Translations under genes and position numbers: made by a program | NCBI GenBank assembly: GCA_003993805.1 | Contig: RSEF01000017.1 | Location: 11,259,424-11,323,423 of the forward strand | Length of the DNA stretch: 64,000 nt | Origin: Himantopus leucocephalus | Taxonomy: Eukaryota; Chordata; Aves; Charadriiformes; Recurvirostridae | Direction: 5' to 3' | Shown: positions 23,688 through 37,700 of the stretch, in pieces | Layout of the letters: each line of letters starts with the position of its first letter | How positions within the stretch are numbered: position 1 is the stretch's first letter | The notes under the pieces: generated by a model | What the model was told of the DNA's origin: nothing | Database searches by the model: none | The model's input: the letters and a program-made list of their open reading frames with translations, nothing else

Positions 23688-24820
23688 GAGGCTTCTCCTC
23701 CTCCACGGCGCGGGCGGCGTGCTCCGCCACGCTGGCCTGACCCCGGGGTGACGGCAGAGTCTCTTTGGTCTGGCCTTAAATCCACTCTCGCCTCAGAGTT
23801 GTGGGTTTACTGAGTGCTAAAATGCTGTTGCTGAGGTTCTGTGGTGTATTGTTAGAGAAAACCAGCGCTGCACGCTGAGCGCGCCGGAGCGCAGGCAGGG
23901 GAGAATCCTGCGGCTGAGCGTCCCAGACCCTCTGGCTCTGCACCAGAGCAAATATCCCAAAGTTTACAGTGCAGGCTGCGCTTTACATTGCGCTGCTCTT
24001 GCCAGAGCCTCGCTTACTGGAGAGCACACTAAATATAGTAAAACACAGAGGTTTTTCTTATTTTGCTTTGATCAGTAAAATAAACTTTTAAAGATTGTTC
24101 TGGGACGAGATCCAGCTTCTGAGGCAAAGAGCGGCCGTGGCTCAGGCATGAGTTAGTAATAGAGTGTCAGGAAAATTCCTCTGACAGTTCTCAGGCCAGC
24201 TGCTCGATGGAAGGGATCGACCAAGTCGGGATGGCCGGGAACACGAGCGGGATCGGCAGCAGCATGCGCTCTTTAGCAGCTGCGGTGTCGGGACTCGAAA
24301 GCCGATCGTCCATTGTGGGGAGGTGCCGGGGCCGTGGCGGTGTGAGCAGCCCCGCGCTGGGCCGGCGCGGTGGGTTGCCGTCGGCTGCCGAGCCGCGCGG
24401 TAGGCTGCAGGCCCCGCTTTGTCTGGGGGGAGACACATTTGAAAAACGTTCTGTACTAAAGGAAAAAAAAATAAAATTGAGACTCCAGTTGTTTTGGCCA
24501 TAGAGGGTTTTGGAAGACTTTCTGCACCTTTGCTGGTTGGTTTTTCTGCAGTATTTTAATTTCTTTTCCTGTATTTTGGTTGCAGTTCTCTGGAAACCTT
24601 TCTGTATTGCAGGCACCGTATGAATTACCTGAAGGCACCGGGTGTCTTTTGAATCAGTGTTGTGATGGTGGGGGCCAGCCTGCACGGCTCTTCTTGTAGC
24701 GCTTCACTGACAAACATCATCACATTTAAATAAAAGGGCAAAGGTAGTTTCCTTTTTGTAATTACAGGATAATTGTATAAAATTATATAATTGTATAACG
24801 TTAAGAACTGCACCGTGTTC

Positions 24821-25050
24821 GGCTCTGCAGGTCGGTTGGGCAGTGAGGTGAACGCGCCGGAGGCCGGCGGGCAGAGGCGGGACGCTGTGCGTGCTCGTGC
24901 CCATTGCAGGGCTCCGCAGCAGCCGGAGGGAAGANGGCTCTGCAGGTCGGTTGGGCAGTGAGGTGAACGCGCCGGGGGCCGGCGGGCAGAGGCGGGACGC
25001 TGTGCGGTGCTCGTGCCCATTGCAGGGCTCCGCAGCAGCCGGAGGGAAGA
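24821..25050. repeat. 114/115-bp direct duplication around a single N
   Basis: Segments 24821-24934 and 24936-25050 match over their whole length apart from one substitution and a one-base insertion in the right copy. Both begin GGCTCTGCAGGTCGGTTGGG and end GCCGGAGGGAAGA, meeting exactly at the N at 24935. This is the longest and clearest of the four such cases. Allelic or sequencing-error versions of one contig end joined to the next would give exactly this pattern. Confidence 0.8.
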
Positions 25051-26916
25051 TTTGCTGGTCAGGGACGAGTTCAGGAAGGTCTCCGTGGGCTCTGTGGCCT
25101 TACGCAACGCGCCGGAGGGAGTCCTTGGGCTGGACCGGTGGCAGTCTCAGCGCCGCGGCAGAGGATGGCACTCCCTCATGTGGAGCGGTGGGCTCAGTTC
25201 TGCTCGTTCTGATTAAACACGTGGCAGAAATAGAGGGCGGAAAAGTAGACGCATGAAAAGGTTGGGAGTATTTGGTTTGAAGACAAGTAAGATAGAGTTA
25301 TAAATAATAAATGGTCTAGAGAACATAAATTTGGGGCTTTTAGGCAGTTTCATTTTGCCAGGAACAAAGGGAAGTGAGAATGAAATTCAGATGAGAAGAA
25401 CTCCCAGCAGCCGAGGAGGAAACGCCGGTTTGTACTGGTGGCGGGTTTGGAGCCCGAGGGCCGGGGCTGTCTGGGAGCAGAGCCGTCTGCAGCGATACTG
25501 GCAGCGTGGCGGGCATTTGTGGGGTTTGTGGTGTGTAAGTGCCCCCCCGATGTAGGCTTCGTGACCGTCTCTTCAGCCCATCGCAGCCGCTCTCGGCAGA
25601 GGATGCTGATCCGGAGAGCTCTGCTGGGAGCGGGGTCCGAGGGCACAGTGGGCGCTCGCTGTTCCAATAGCCGCAAGAGGAGCGCAAGCGAGCCGCGGGA
25701 CAGCACGCCGGGGGCCAGCGCGTGCCCAGGCAGGGATCTCGCTGGCCATGGCCACCTCTGGCCGCAGGCAGTGGCCAGGAGTGGGTGTCCGTGTGTGGTG
25801 AGGGCTGAGGAGGGCATTGATTCTCGGAGGCGGTGTCACGGCGGGGCGAGGGGTGCTGCTGCTGCAGCGGCCTGAACTCAAACGCGTATTCACAGCGTTT
25901 GTGTTTTAAAGCGACTTGTAATATTGTCTGGTGTTTAGTGATGTAATTGTGCTGCTGGGATTGCTTTTGACTGCCGGTTGCTTTTAAAACTATTCCAGCG
26001 GTGATATTCATACGGAGCTCTACTCCCTGATTAAAATTCCTGCTTGCCAGAGACAAAGCTCCTCCTCCTGTCGAAATAGCTTTGCAAAACAGTTTTTCCC
26101 ATGCAGTGCAAAGCTCTCCCCGTGGGTGCCCAGCAGCTCTCCGGTTCCTGTGCTGACTGTCTGCAGTGACATCTACTGACTGAGCAGAGATCGACTGCGA
26201 GGTCCAAGGGGCAAAATTTACTGATCTGTTAATCCCGTATCTCTTCTATTACACTGTCATCTTCTCTGCTTCCCAGTATGTGGCTGGCAGTACCTTCCGT
26301 CCCCGTCCCCATCCCGGTGCCGTGTGGGCTCTCCAGCGGGCAATGGCCAGGACAAGGACCCCGCTGTCCTAAACCTCCTCGGGAGACTTTGTGCCATGAT
26401 GTTCACAGAAATGTGTCCAAAGAAAGCACGTTACTTACATTTGAAATAATGCTGTACGTCAGTAGTGCTGCAAAGCTGCTGTTATTTCTCTGAGTGTTGT
26501 TCTTCCCCTTCTCCTTAATGATTCGTTACGTCTGCCATCGGGACAGGCATGGAAATGGCGTTGCAAACTATTTCTCCTGTATGCGCTGTGAAACACCGAG
26601 CAGATAGTTAATAATGAGTAGAGGAGCTCTGCGGGTACATTTGCTCATTTTTCTTTTTTAATGATGAAAGCAAATTCATCAAAAATAAAGATAAATTAGG
26701 AAAATCCTTACACACCTTGAATCTCAATCCATTTTCTCCATTTTTGTCTCTGCCTTTCTAAGGGACTTTGCTCAGTTTCTCCTTTTAACTTACTTTTAGA
26801 GCACAACCGTGCTCATTGTTGTGCCTAACAAGTCCTTTGCTTGAAACTAATGAAAATTGCAGTGAGCTGCCTGGTGATGATTATTTTGTAAAAATGCATG
26901 TGCATCTGTCTTGCAG

Positions 26917-27026
26917 AAATGCTGCTCATGGATTCTCACTTATTCAGGTGGACAGTATGAAGGTCACCATGAAGGATATCTTACAAAAGGCCTTAAAGAG
27001 AAGGAAGGGATCACAGAGAGGCTCAG
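26917..27026 (+). CDS. MAPKAP1: SIN1 exon: start of Ras-binding-like domain
   Basis: The exon begins with A completing Ile, then AAT GCT GCT CAT, and ends GGC TCA G before donor GTGGGT. It matches human residues 284-319 plus the first base of Gly320: [20 protein letters not shown], then [16 protein letters not shown]. This is the front of the Ras-binding-like domain. The paired arginines in ALKRRKGS correspond to human Arg311 and Arg312, reported to matter for Ras contact, and are intact. Window-specific changes include DSMKV for DNTKV, and QRGS for QKVS at the end. Reading through the donor gives only eight more in-frame codons before TAG. Confidence 0.97.
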
Positions 27027-30000
27027 GTGGGTTATTTATCGTATTTTCTAGAGGGTAGGGTGTTTTTCCACGAGCATATTTTATATCGCTTTTTAACTGT
27101 TGTGAAAGAAGCTCAATTTGTTTCGGTGGGTGCTGTGATTTTCAGCGCCGCTCCGAAGCAGTTCTGTGCACGGGTCTGTGTTCTGGGTGCTGGCAAAACG
27201 CAGACAGTGGAGGAGCCGCATAATGTTTGCTGCAGAGCAGTATATCCATTACTGCAAATATTTATGGTAACAAAGCCATTTGCATTCAAGTCCAGCGAGC
27301 GGTAATTTGAGATGATGGGTGGAAGTACAGTAAGACCAGTCCTTGATAGAATTTGTATACTTTTAATTTATGTAAGAAAATGATGCTTGGTCTGATTTTA
27401 AATGATTTAAAGGATTCGTTGTTAGTTGCAGAGAAAAAGAAAAATTTACTTTCTGCAATGTTGTCAAAATAGTACTTTTATAGTTAAGACATATCAACGT
27501 TTAAAAAAAGAAAATTTACAGTACTTGCATTTATATTTTAAAGCAATGCTTTGCCAGGGTGTAAATGTGCATTCACGTACATGTTAGTATATATATTTCA
27601 AAAGTATAAAGCTGAGAGATCTTTCCAGCAACAAGAAATAATTACTGTGAGAAATTGCACCGAGCCTTGTCACGCAACAAAGGAACTTTAATATAAACCT
27701 ATCTATATACTAGGTAAAGATAAGGATCTTGTCTTTGTAAATGAATGAAACCTCCTTATATACCCCCAGTTTTAACTATGGGAAAAGAAAATAAACCCTG
27801 TTCTCTTTAGAAAAAGTAGTTCGGCGCAGTTTTTAAACGAGTGTATAATCTGTCATGGATTTAATTAGCTATCTTCAGATGAGAGCTGAAGTTTTAATAA
27901 AAGTTAGAAGAGATAACACAGTGAAGGACACGGATGAGCTGTCTCAAGGCCATATTCCAAGGGAACGATAAGAGCTGTAAAAAATGGCAGAGGAGAGCAA
28001 TTGAATGAAGCAATGAAAATCTGATTCTCGTAAAAAGAAAAAAAAAAAAAAAAGGGCTGGGGGGGAGAGAGGAGAGCTGCTGGTAGGGGTGGTTGTAGAT
28101 GAGACCCGCCAGCGTCTGCAGCAATTTGGCCGCTGGCCAGGAGTCATTGTTCACCCTCGGCTGTGGCGGCTCCGTCCAGATGTGCCAACTGCACGTTTCG
28201 GCTTTTGCCAGCTGACTGCGCCGTTTGATAACCAGCTCTCTGGATGCCCATCACTGGCCGCAGAGATAGAATTAAATGATGATGATCTTCCCACAAGTTG
28301 GGAGAGGAAACAATGCATATAAATCTTGATTTCATCTCAGCGTGAGAAGTCTTTATCCATCATCACTCATAATGAACAAGTCGTTAGCTGCGATGAATGG
28401 TGTTCTGTTTTTTCAAACACCTCTTTTGTTCACTTTTTGGGTGACTTTTATTTATTTCCTGGGGTCGGATTTCTTCTCCCTGAAGGGAGGTGGCTAAAGG
28501 ATTCACTTAGCTCAGTCTTTAAACTACTTTCCTCCTTCGTGTAACAGATGTTTTACTATTTGCCCATTTGAAATTTGGGTTTGCCTTTATTTTGTTACTT
28601 TTGCTCAGTGGTTTAGAAATGGAATGGACCTGTCGTTTATTCCTTCAGCTAATATGTTCATTTCTACTGTCTTGGCGCTCCTGCTCAGAAACCTTTGTAG
28701 TAACGGGGTATATAAGCATGCATGTTATCATTTGGGGGGGGGGGTGGTAATTCTATAAGAAATCATTTAAATTTACTTTTTATAAATTATCCATGTGACA
28801 TCTCACCTCTTTGGGATATGACCATCAGCCCTGCTGTGGATATAACCGCAGTAGAAGTCGGAACTAAATATAGGTATATTTACTTCCAAGCATGTAATTG
28901 GATTTCTTGAAACAGTGAGTGTTGCCTGCCGATTTCAGCTTAAGCGTGTGTACAGATACGTCCCGAGTTAGGACCTGCGGGTGTCAGCTTCCCGAATTGC
29001 AGCCCCTGCAAGGTGGTCACTCCAGGGAAAGGTTTCTGCTTGAATTCCCATATCGCTGTATTTCATAAATGAAATAGTCAACTTTTCTTTTATTTTTTAA
29101 ATGTTACCGAGCACTCAATGCATTATTGAAATTGCTGTGTGATACTGTCACGTGGGTGAAGACACTTCTCAGATGAGGTATTTATGTACTAAATTGGTAA
29201 ATCATGAATTAAACTTTTTTATTAAAATTATCTTCCGTCATCCAGAACTTCCCTTATTCCCAATTGCTTCCCTTACCCAAAACTGTGATTCATCAGTCAG
29301 CACACTTTGGGGGGGCAGGGGGAGTTGGAGGGTCCTGCCTGTCGTCTTCACAGCAGCAGAGATTGCAGCTCTCCCCTCTGCACAGAGGGGTCCTCGCGCC
29401 CCCCCGCCCTCTGGCTCTGCAGCAGCCCGCGCCCGGGAGCGCTGCCGGGGGCGCGCATGGACCGCAGCGGGCATGGGTGGACTGGAGCGGGAGTAGGAAG
29501 AGGTTGCGTCGTCGTTCTTCATCTCCCGCCAGGGTCTTCATATTTGGAGGGGGTGTGCCCTTACCGTCACGGGGAGCTGCGCAGAGCCGTGGAGTTGGGG
29601 AGCAGACTATGAGCGCGGCACAGCCCTGTGCCGCTGTGCTTCACGTCACTGTTAAGCAGTGGGATGGGATGTCAAAGTTCTGAATAAAAGATAAGACATA
29701 ATTTAGGAAAAGCATTTCTTCCCATTCAGCAATGCGTCCTTTTAAGTTGGTTGTTCTGATTTTTAGAAAGTACTAACCAAAAATAGACTTAACCTGTTTA
29801 TTTAAAGCCTTTGTAATAGTTTAATAGAACTGAAACACCTATGAACTTTTCTGCGCATTTTCAGTGTGCCTCCAGACCGCTCTTCACAGGCCAAATGAAT
29901 TTATTATGTTTACAGCTTATGCTGTTTTCAAGTACTTGTATAAGAAATTGCTTTCTGACCTATTTTCACCACTGACTTACACGACATTTTTCAAATTGGT

Positions 30001-33000
30001 CCTGTGTTTGTAGGAAAATGCAAACCTTGGTTGGCTGCTTTGGGTGAGGAAGAAATTGAAGAATTCCTGTATAGTCAGGAGGGGTGCGTTCCAGCATGAC
30101 CAGGGCTAAAATACGAGACTGGTTTTCTCTAATTATTTTATCCAGCCGGTAGCCTGCACCTTACAAGTAGGTTTGTCAACAAGCAATTGAGTCGCAAGTT
30201 CCTGAACATCCCGTACGCCGCGGTCACCTCTGTGAGTCGGTGACCTTCCAAGCTTCTCTATTTTTGACTTCTGTTTAAAAGTACCATCCTCGCAGCTCCC
30301 AACCCTCGCCTCCCTCCAGGAGCACGAGGCTGACGGTGGCACGGAACGCTGCTCTCGATGGATGGTCACGCAGAGCCCGGGTTTCCCCCGGCTTGGTGTC
30401 AGCACGTGCACCGGCATTCCCATAGCTGCAGTGTGAACTGTGTCTGCAAAAAATATCGGTGTGTTTATTTCAAAATCCCTTCTGTTGAAAAGGCTAAAGC
30501 TGAATAAAGACTTTTCACTGCAATTTAACTTCAAGCCAAAGATTATTTGGTGCAGGAAGATGTAGGTCAGTAGAAGGAGACAGAAGTGGGGTATGACCTT
30601 TGTTTCATAGACAGTGGCATGAGGAAAATGGAAGCAATATTCTGATTGCGCCCAGCTCTATTTAGATGTTATGTCAGATAAAATCATTGCAAACTATTCA
30701 AAATATTTCACGTTCCTTGCAGTTTTCCTTTCTTAGTGTCACAAGGCTTTTGCTTGAGACGTATGAACTCTGACCATTTTTAAATAATAATTTTTGAGTC
30801 AGTCAACGGGAAATGCAGGTGGTAAAATAACGTGTATGTGTTAGCGCTGAGAGAACCGCGGCCCCGAAGTCGTTTCGTAGAGGACGCGGTTGTTCTGAAG
30901 CAGTGGTCAGGGAGCCCGGTGACCCGTCCCACCGCAGGCAGCAGCGGGGGGTTAATGGGAATACTGTATCATCTCTTGCCACATCCCCACATAACCAACT
31001 GGAAGAAGTAGGTGGGGATGGCTGCAAGTTAGGGAAAAGCCTGCAACAACCAGTCAGTGCTGCATACTGGAGAAGATAAATCTGCAGAGGAAATTGTTGA
31101 GGCAGATGTTTAATTAGTTGGAGTCAGGCTGGATAAATCAGGATCGGAACTGTCTGTGCAGATATGCTGGTGTGCCTTCCTTTTCTCTGGGCTGGGTTCA
31201 TTGTCTTTAAAAACTAACTGTTCTTTTTGCTTAGGAAAGAAGCAGCAAAACCAGTCACATAACCTCTCTGTTATGGTAATGGATTCCCTTGTGTACACTC
31301 ATAAAATAGAAAACGTAATTGATGTTTTCCTATGGTAATGAAAAATAACTAAGCAGAATACTTTATCATCAATTTGTTTAACCTATTGCGTGCTCAGCAG
31401 CATGTATTGCACATGCATATTTTACGTGAGAGCTGGAAATAAAACACTCTTGGTTGCGGAATGAGCTCCCGGAGGAGACTGGTCTAATCCAGCGATGGAC
31501 CACCTTGAGGGAGGCTCGGTGACATCTCCCGTGCACGAGAATTTTCTCAAAGCAGCCAGAATGGGAGAGAAGGGCACTGCAGCTGGGGTGATACCCAGCC
31601 CGGGTGGGCGGCAGCGGGGAGGAGAGGAGAGCTGGAAGCTCTCCAGTGCTGCGGGGACCCTGCGGTGCGCGTCCCGTCAGCCTGGGCGGTGCTGAGACGC
31701 TGGGGTAAGGGCCTGTGGAGAGCCCCGGTGTCCATAGGTAGTTTAAGGATTGCTTGGTGTGAACTTGCCGTGTGTGGATGTGTTAGATTCTCTTTGAGCG
31801 TGTTTTTGGACATTGTGAGTGCTCCAGCAGCTGGTGGTTTGGTCCGCAGTGTGGCAGATCTACAGAGAGGGGATCACGTGCTTGAAATCACGAGCAGGAG
31901 AACTTCTCGTTCTCCCTGAATTTATCAGTGGAAATGTCAGATATGGTGCTGTCTGGATTTTGGACAGATGTAATAATGGACTCTTGAAAAGCCTTTTTGG
32001 AAGGTGAGATTGGGATGGTTTAGTACTTGCTACAATTCTGCTCCCTAGAAATCACTAAGGGTCTTAATATTAAACTTCTAAAAAAGATCGGTATTAGGCA
32101 TGCCTTTACAATCGCGCCCTCGTGCTTTGCAGGCAAAGTTTGGCAGGTCATACAGATCATGTTGCATAACTGTAAAATACCATTTCAATAAACATGATTT
32201 CCTTTACTGCTAAATGATTTTCCTCCAAAGTCAATCTGGTGTGCATGTCTGCTGGTCTCACTTTCACCAATACTGAGGTGTTACCCGGTTAGCCTAGGAA
32301 TTTAGGTTATGGTAGATGTACATTTTAAATCCTACTTTTTAGGAAGGCGCGCGGTTGGACCAAGGAAAGTGCAGTTTTTCCAGGGTGAAATGCAGAGACC
32401 CTTATGTTCGGATACCCCCGCAGAGCTGAGACCGGTCTGACAGCATCCCGCGATGTGCAGCGGGCAAGTAGATCTTATCAGGCGTTTGCTATCTGCACTA
32501 AAGCCTGCATTCAGTATTGTCTGTAAAATATGTTTGCATGGCTTAAAGTTTTAAGAACGTAAGAAAGATGATGACTTCATTCTTGATACTTCGTCTGTCT
32601 TGATGCCATGGTGATTCTCAAATTAAATATGTGCAGGAACTATATGTACACTTGAAAGTTATCTCCCTCGCCTTCGAGCTGTCTCATTCCTTTTGCTCTT
32701 CAACGAATATATTCTCTGGGATGCCAGTCGCCTTTCCCTCCAGAGCTTGACTGAATGGACTATAAATACTAATACAAAGTAAATAAGAATGCAGAGGGAA
32801 TGTGTGCAGAGGCTTTGTTTTCAAACAAATTAAGCATTGATGTCAGTATATAAAAACCGAATGTTCTTGGAAGGGGATGAGAGACAAAAGTAAACAGTGT
32901 AAAATGCTGAAATGTTAGAATAGCGCTGCCTGTTCCTGGTCCGTGTCAGCCTCTCTTCATTTGGAATTTCTTGTGAACAGAGAAGCCTTGTCTGATTAAT

Positions 33001-34689
33001 CTTGTCTGATTTCAAGTAGAAATTCCTTGCAGGGTGAACATGCTACTGATTATTATTTAATAGCTGCTTCAAACTGCAAACAGCCCTGAACCAGAAATGC
33101 TCAATCCTTTTAAGAACAAAATGCTATACAAGTTTAATTGTTATAAACAGTACCTTCTGCCAACATTTCACAGACATGACCTGTATTTTCCGTAGGTTAG
33201 AGTGAGAGTTATTAACTTACTATTCTGTTCGCTTTGGAGAAAGACTAATACTTTTCTATAAATGAAAACAGCTGCTTTACAATAACATTCAAGTCCCTAA
33301 CAGCTGTCAACTAGTGCTTTTTGCATTCTTTAAAACGTGTAAAGTGACCAAAAATAGTCTAAAATAATCTTACTGCTCTGGGTAAGTGTATTATCTCACT
33401 GCCACAGGAAGCTGAACAATAAGGAAAGAGAAGAAGTCAAGAAACAGGGGGAGGACATAAAAATAAAAGTCTCCATGTCATATTTTTGTCTCTACAACGG
33501 AATCGAAGGAGTTATAGCTGCAAAGGCTGTAACGTTAGTTAAAATAATCTGTTTCATCACCAGGTAACTCAGAGCTGTGGCAAGCAGCACAGCCTGTTAC
33601 AAACCCCTGTTTTGTCGTCGTTTATTATTCCTGTGTTTCAGATTTGTTCACACAGAGCTGTTAAGTTATCCTTCAGAACTTTGGGGACAGAAGCTCAAAG
33701 TAGAGACTGCTGCTGCAAAGAGGAGGCTCATCTTCCGCTCAGAAATAACTACAGAAAAGAGATCTCGGTTCTGTTTGAAGATTCGCTTTCTAACATAGCG
33801 GTCTCAGCACCACTTTTAGTGTCAAATTTCATGTCTTAAACACGCTTCGAAACTGTTTATAAACACATTTTATTCAAAACTTAAATGGGAGATAAGCAGA
33901 AACTGCGATACAAAGATATTATCTGTGTGCAAAAGCACTTACTGCCCAGCGCCCCCCAGGCCCGGGGGGAATCGCGCGGATGCCGTAAGGCTGGAGGGTT
34001 TTGTTTAAACCTGTCCCACGATTTTCCCGTTCCTGGAGTATCTCGGCAGTTGTGTTGGTAAATACTTGGTCTGGATGCTGTGGTGCCGTATTCGATTTGT
34101 CTCGTTCCTGCCTCCCGCAGGTGCCGAGGAGAGCTGGCGCTGCCGCGGTGCCGGGAAGGTGCAGGATGGCGCCGTGTCCCCGTGGCCGGGAGGCAGTGGC
34201 GGCTGCGGGCGGGGGAGCGGACGGTGGGGGGGCAGGACGGGAGCCATGTACAACACACAGATGTGCTCCCTCCGTGGAGCGGGGCGTCTTCAGGAGGGAA
34301 GGCAGATGCATTTCGGTGGGGCCCTCGGGCAGTCTGGCGTGTGGGGCGAGGGCGCGGGGTCCGTGGCGCGTGCAGCACGGCTCCCCTGACATACGCCTGA
34401 GGCTTCGAACACGGGACCCGCTCCCTATCGTGTACGCATCTCCATTTTAATGTCTAAATTATTGAAAATTAGGTCTTTAAAGAAATGTAGCACTGTGACT
34501 TTCAAAAATATCAGCAGTAACCCCCAGAACAGAATATAACTCTTGCAAGTTCCTAAATAGATTAAGCTCCTTGGGCTCATGTGCTGGTTGCCTTGGGATG
34601 ACTGTTGGCGTTAATGAAAGATTTTCGTGTTATTCTGCAGCAATAAATGTTTTCCTTTCATCAGAAGACTCAGACCCTGGTGCTGGGAG

Positions 34690-34735
34690 TTGGAAGGGAC
34701 CTTGCTGTCGGCCCGTGCTCTCAGCGGGAGCGGAG
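34690..34735 (-). repeat. Possible short CR1 3'-end fragment, antisense
   Basis: The + strand reads GGGAGTTGGAAGGGACCTTG, which resembles the reverse complement of the 3' end of CR1 elements (sense GGTCCCTTCCAAC). The similarity stops after about 20 nt, and the expected ATTCTATG terminal repeats are missing beside it. It may be a remnant or coincidence. Confidence 0.3.
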
Positions 34736-37700
34736 CCCACCGGGGAGCGCAGCTCCGGCCCCGCAGGACCCTGCCTGGCTCAGGGGGTGTCCCTGTCCCC
34801 CCGGCGCCCTTCGGAGCAGGGCTGGTGGCTCTCCCTTCCGAGGGGGTGGTTGTGTGTGGCAGGAGAAGACAAAATATGGGGAAAAGTGCTAATTCGGAGC
34901 ACCTTTGGAATGGTGCCGGCTCTCCCAGCTCAGGTGGGGGTTATCGGGGTGTTGGGAAGCACAGGAGAGGAGGAACTAACGGGCTGGAGGTGTGAAGGGA
35001 AGGACAGAACGGCTGGGCTCCTTCCCGAGGCAGAGCGGTGTGCTGCACCGCTCCGGGCACTGCGGCCGCAGCCATGGGGCTGGGGCGGCCGGACACGGAG
35101 AGTCGCGCTCTGGGGCCGCTCTCGCTGCCCGCGGAGCTGCGGGGCTCACGTGGGCTTTGCTTCCTCCTCCCCACCTTGTATGTGGGGAATGGGACAAAAA
35201 CAAATGGCTGGAAAGGTGTGTGTGGGGGGTATTTTTATTGCATATATATATTTATATATATAAAAAAGGAGAATTAGGAAGATAAAAGAAACCTTTTAGA
35301 ACCACAGCCCTGTGATTAAGGCATTTTTAAGAGATGACCCACAATTAGAATAAACTGCCATTAAAGTTTGATACTGTCATTGAATGGTGGTAACTGAGGA
35401 GTTTAAATTTAAAAGTAAATATGTTAGAGTAGGCGGTGCATATGTTTGCTCTGACTCTTAAAGAGATGGAAGCCCCAGCATCTGTGACAGTGAAAAGCCA
35501 ATTAATTTCTATTTCCTTGTGTTTACACGCGGGCTTTTCTGCTTAATGGTAGTTCTGAGTTTCTTTGGCTTTCAGTGCTTTGTTTTGGATAATTATAGCA
35601 TCCCTGCAGAGTCTTCTGCCCCCAGTTATGGATGGCTTTACCTGGAAATACTTCAGAAATCCTGGTTTTCCTTGCATTAAGCTGTTTATGTTAGCAGGAT
35701 TTAACTTAACATCAATATTTGTAGATCCTTGGTCAAGGCTCTCCTGCTTGCTGCCCCCTTTCGCCAAAGAGGCAATGTAGTAAAAAAGGTGTAAGTGAGA
35801 CGTGTGGCTCCCCGTGGTCCCACCTTTGTCCCCATCCTGCTGCTGCGGCGCCGGAGCGCTCCGGAGCCATCTGTCCCATCCTGCGGCCGCTCCCCGGGGG
35901 GCCTTCCCTTACCCCTCCTGCTCAGCACCCTCCGCCCCGCGCTCCCCGAGCGGCGCTTGGGTCTGACGCTGGCTTGCTCTCTGCCGCGGTGTGCGCGAGG
36001 GGACGGGGGAGGATCGCTCCCTTGCTGTGTTGGTAGCAGGTTTTCCTCGGCAGGATCGGTGTTGTGCAGGGTGAGCCCCTCTGTGCTGGAGCGGGGTGAT
36101 AGAGGCTGCTGGAAATGATTTCCTTCTGCCTACAAACTCCATTTCTGCTTTGCAGCGGTAATAATTTATTTCAGCAAGCCCTTTCTCCCCAGCCGGCTGA
36201 TGCTGAGCAGACGCTGACGTGACGGGGGCGCGGGGATGCTGGTGTTCGTGGAACAGCTCACCGGGAGTAAAGTTTGTGAATAGTTTGTCAGAATCGAAAT
36301 AGCTCGTTAGTCGTGTGCGTTTGGGCTGATGGCATTCTGGACATCAGCCCGAATGGTTGAGGAAAATTTTTCGTGCCTGGCCTCTGAAATGAAAGTGAAA
36401 TATTGAACTGAGTCTATTTTAGAGCTGTTGGTATTGAAATCATACATTTATTGGTTCTTCTGGATCGGTAATAAAGCTGTAATTTATGTGACATTTTAAA
36501 TTCTACAGTTCAGTGTTTGGATGACAGAGACTTTTTTGTTTATTTTACCCGCTCTGATGGCAGAAGGTACCGCTGTACACCGGCTGCGTTCACAGGGCCA
36601 TCTCATTCCTGCTGGTGTTCTGTGACGCCCAAAATCCACCGTCCGGGGGCAGTTATTGCTCCTCGCTGCAAACCATGGCTTACGCGGCTGTAACCAGGGG
36701 AAAGCACCTTTCTCACTTTATGATCCAAGCCAGCGAGGTGGGGACCTCACGGCGGTCTGCGTCACAAGCACCAGCTGAGCCTGCATCGCCCCGTGCGCGC
36801 TGGCGCGTCCCTTTGGCAGCAGACGGCGGTGGCTGCGGCGTGTGCTGCCCTGCCAGCACCCGCACGGCTGCGTGCCCTCACATCGACTCTTCAATTTGTG
36901 ATTTAAAAAAAAATCTGTATATTGTATTTCTGCCGTAGGTACGTTATAGATCAAACACGATGATTTCTTTCTCCTTTCAGCTTTATTTAGAACTATATCT
37001 TGCTAATGTAAAAAGAATAAAAGTCTATAGTAGCAATTAAATAAAGCACTACTGTTAATGCTCTGCAAAGCCTGGTTTGATGCTAGCTATGCTGCATGTT
37101 TGCTATTCTGCAAAAAAGCAATACAGAAATGAAGTGTTTGTTTCTTTTTAAGGGGCTTTTGACTAAATTCTTTAATTTCACTGGCTGTCAAGGTAGTGTT
37201 AAGTAAAATGGGTTTGAACTGCTGTAGTTTTTGTGTACTGGACTAGATGTCAGAAACCTTTGCCATCACTGGAAATTCTGTCACTCTGGATTTACTATCT
37301 GTTTCCCACAGCTGAATTCTTAAGCAGTGTGATTTAACACCTTGGCTCTCCATCAGCCGGTCCTGGCATTTATTTGAATGCATTACACCACTGGTTTCCA
37401 TAAACTATTTTACAATTGTTTCATATAAATGACTGTTTATTTCTACAAAAACCATCTGTATTTCTGGGAGAGCAGCAGATAACTGTATGTAAAATTCAGT
37501 AATGTCACAACAGTGTAAGTTAAAAAAAAACAGATTGGACTAAAAAAAAGTCTCGTGCTTGTGCGTAATGTTAAAAGTTTGTTTTCACTATTTAAATATC
37601 TTTATTTATTAACCAGTATTTGCATTTGTAATGATAAAATCTTTATTCCACTTCAGAGGTGTTGAGGGGCTTTGGGGATTTTTAACAGATAAACAGATTT

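Larger units (their letters stand above)
23390..25880. other. GC- and CpG-rich intronic zone
   Basis: Within an otherwise AT-rich intron, three GC-rich clusters (about 23390-23760, 24120-24430 and 24820-25880) carry many CG dinucleotides. They could be a CpG island with promoter activity, or simply the GC-rich patches typical of avian microchromosome introns. No TATA box, initiator or downstream first exon of SIN1 could be recognised. Three of the five N positions in the window fall here, which fits poor sequencing of such DNA. Confidence 0.5.
18623..26916 (+). other. MAPKAP1: MAPKAP1 intron, 8.3 kb
   Basis: Donor GTGAGT, acceptor GTCTTGCAG. AT-rich sequence dominates 18900-22100 and 22400-23300. 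A GC-rich, CpG-rich zone extends over much of 23390-25880 and contains three single-N positions (23501, 23652, 24935), each inside a near-perfect direct duplication. A smaller GC patch lies at 18710-18860. TTTTATGATTCTATGATTG near 20239 resembles the short repeat that ends CR1 elements, but nothing upstream of it looks like CR1. The 238-codon reverse frame at 25340-26056 and the 145-codon forward frame overlapping it lie in the GC-rich part and show no domain. Confidence 0.88.

Noticed and set aside
25340..26056. 238-codon open frame on the - strand
   Set aside because: Overlaps other long frames on both strands in GC-rich DNA; composition-driven, with no recognisable motif.
28260..28400. TGATGATGATC resembling a C/D snoRNA C box
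   Set aside because: No D box with a terminal stem at the right spacing was found.
34571..35263. 230-codon forward open frame
   Set aside because: GC-rich intronic sequence with a possible CR1 fragment near its start; it ends in a TA-rich simple repeat and has no domain or splice-supported context.
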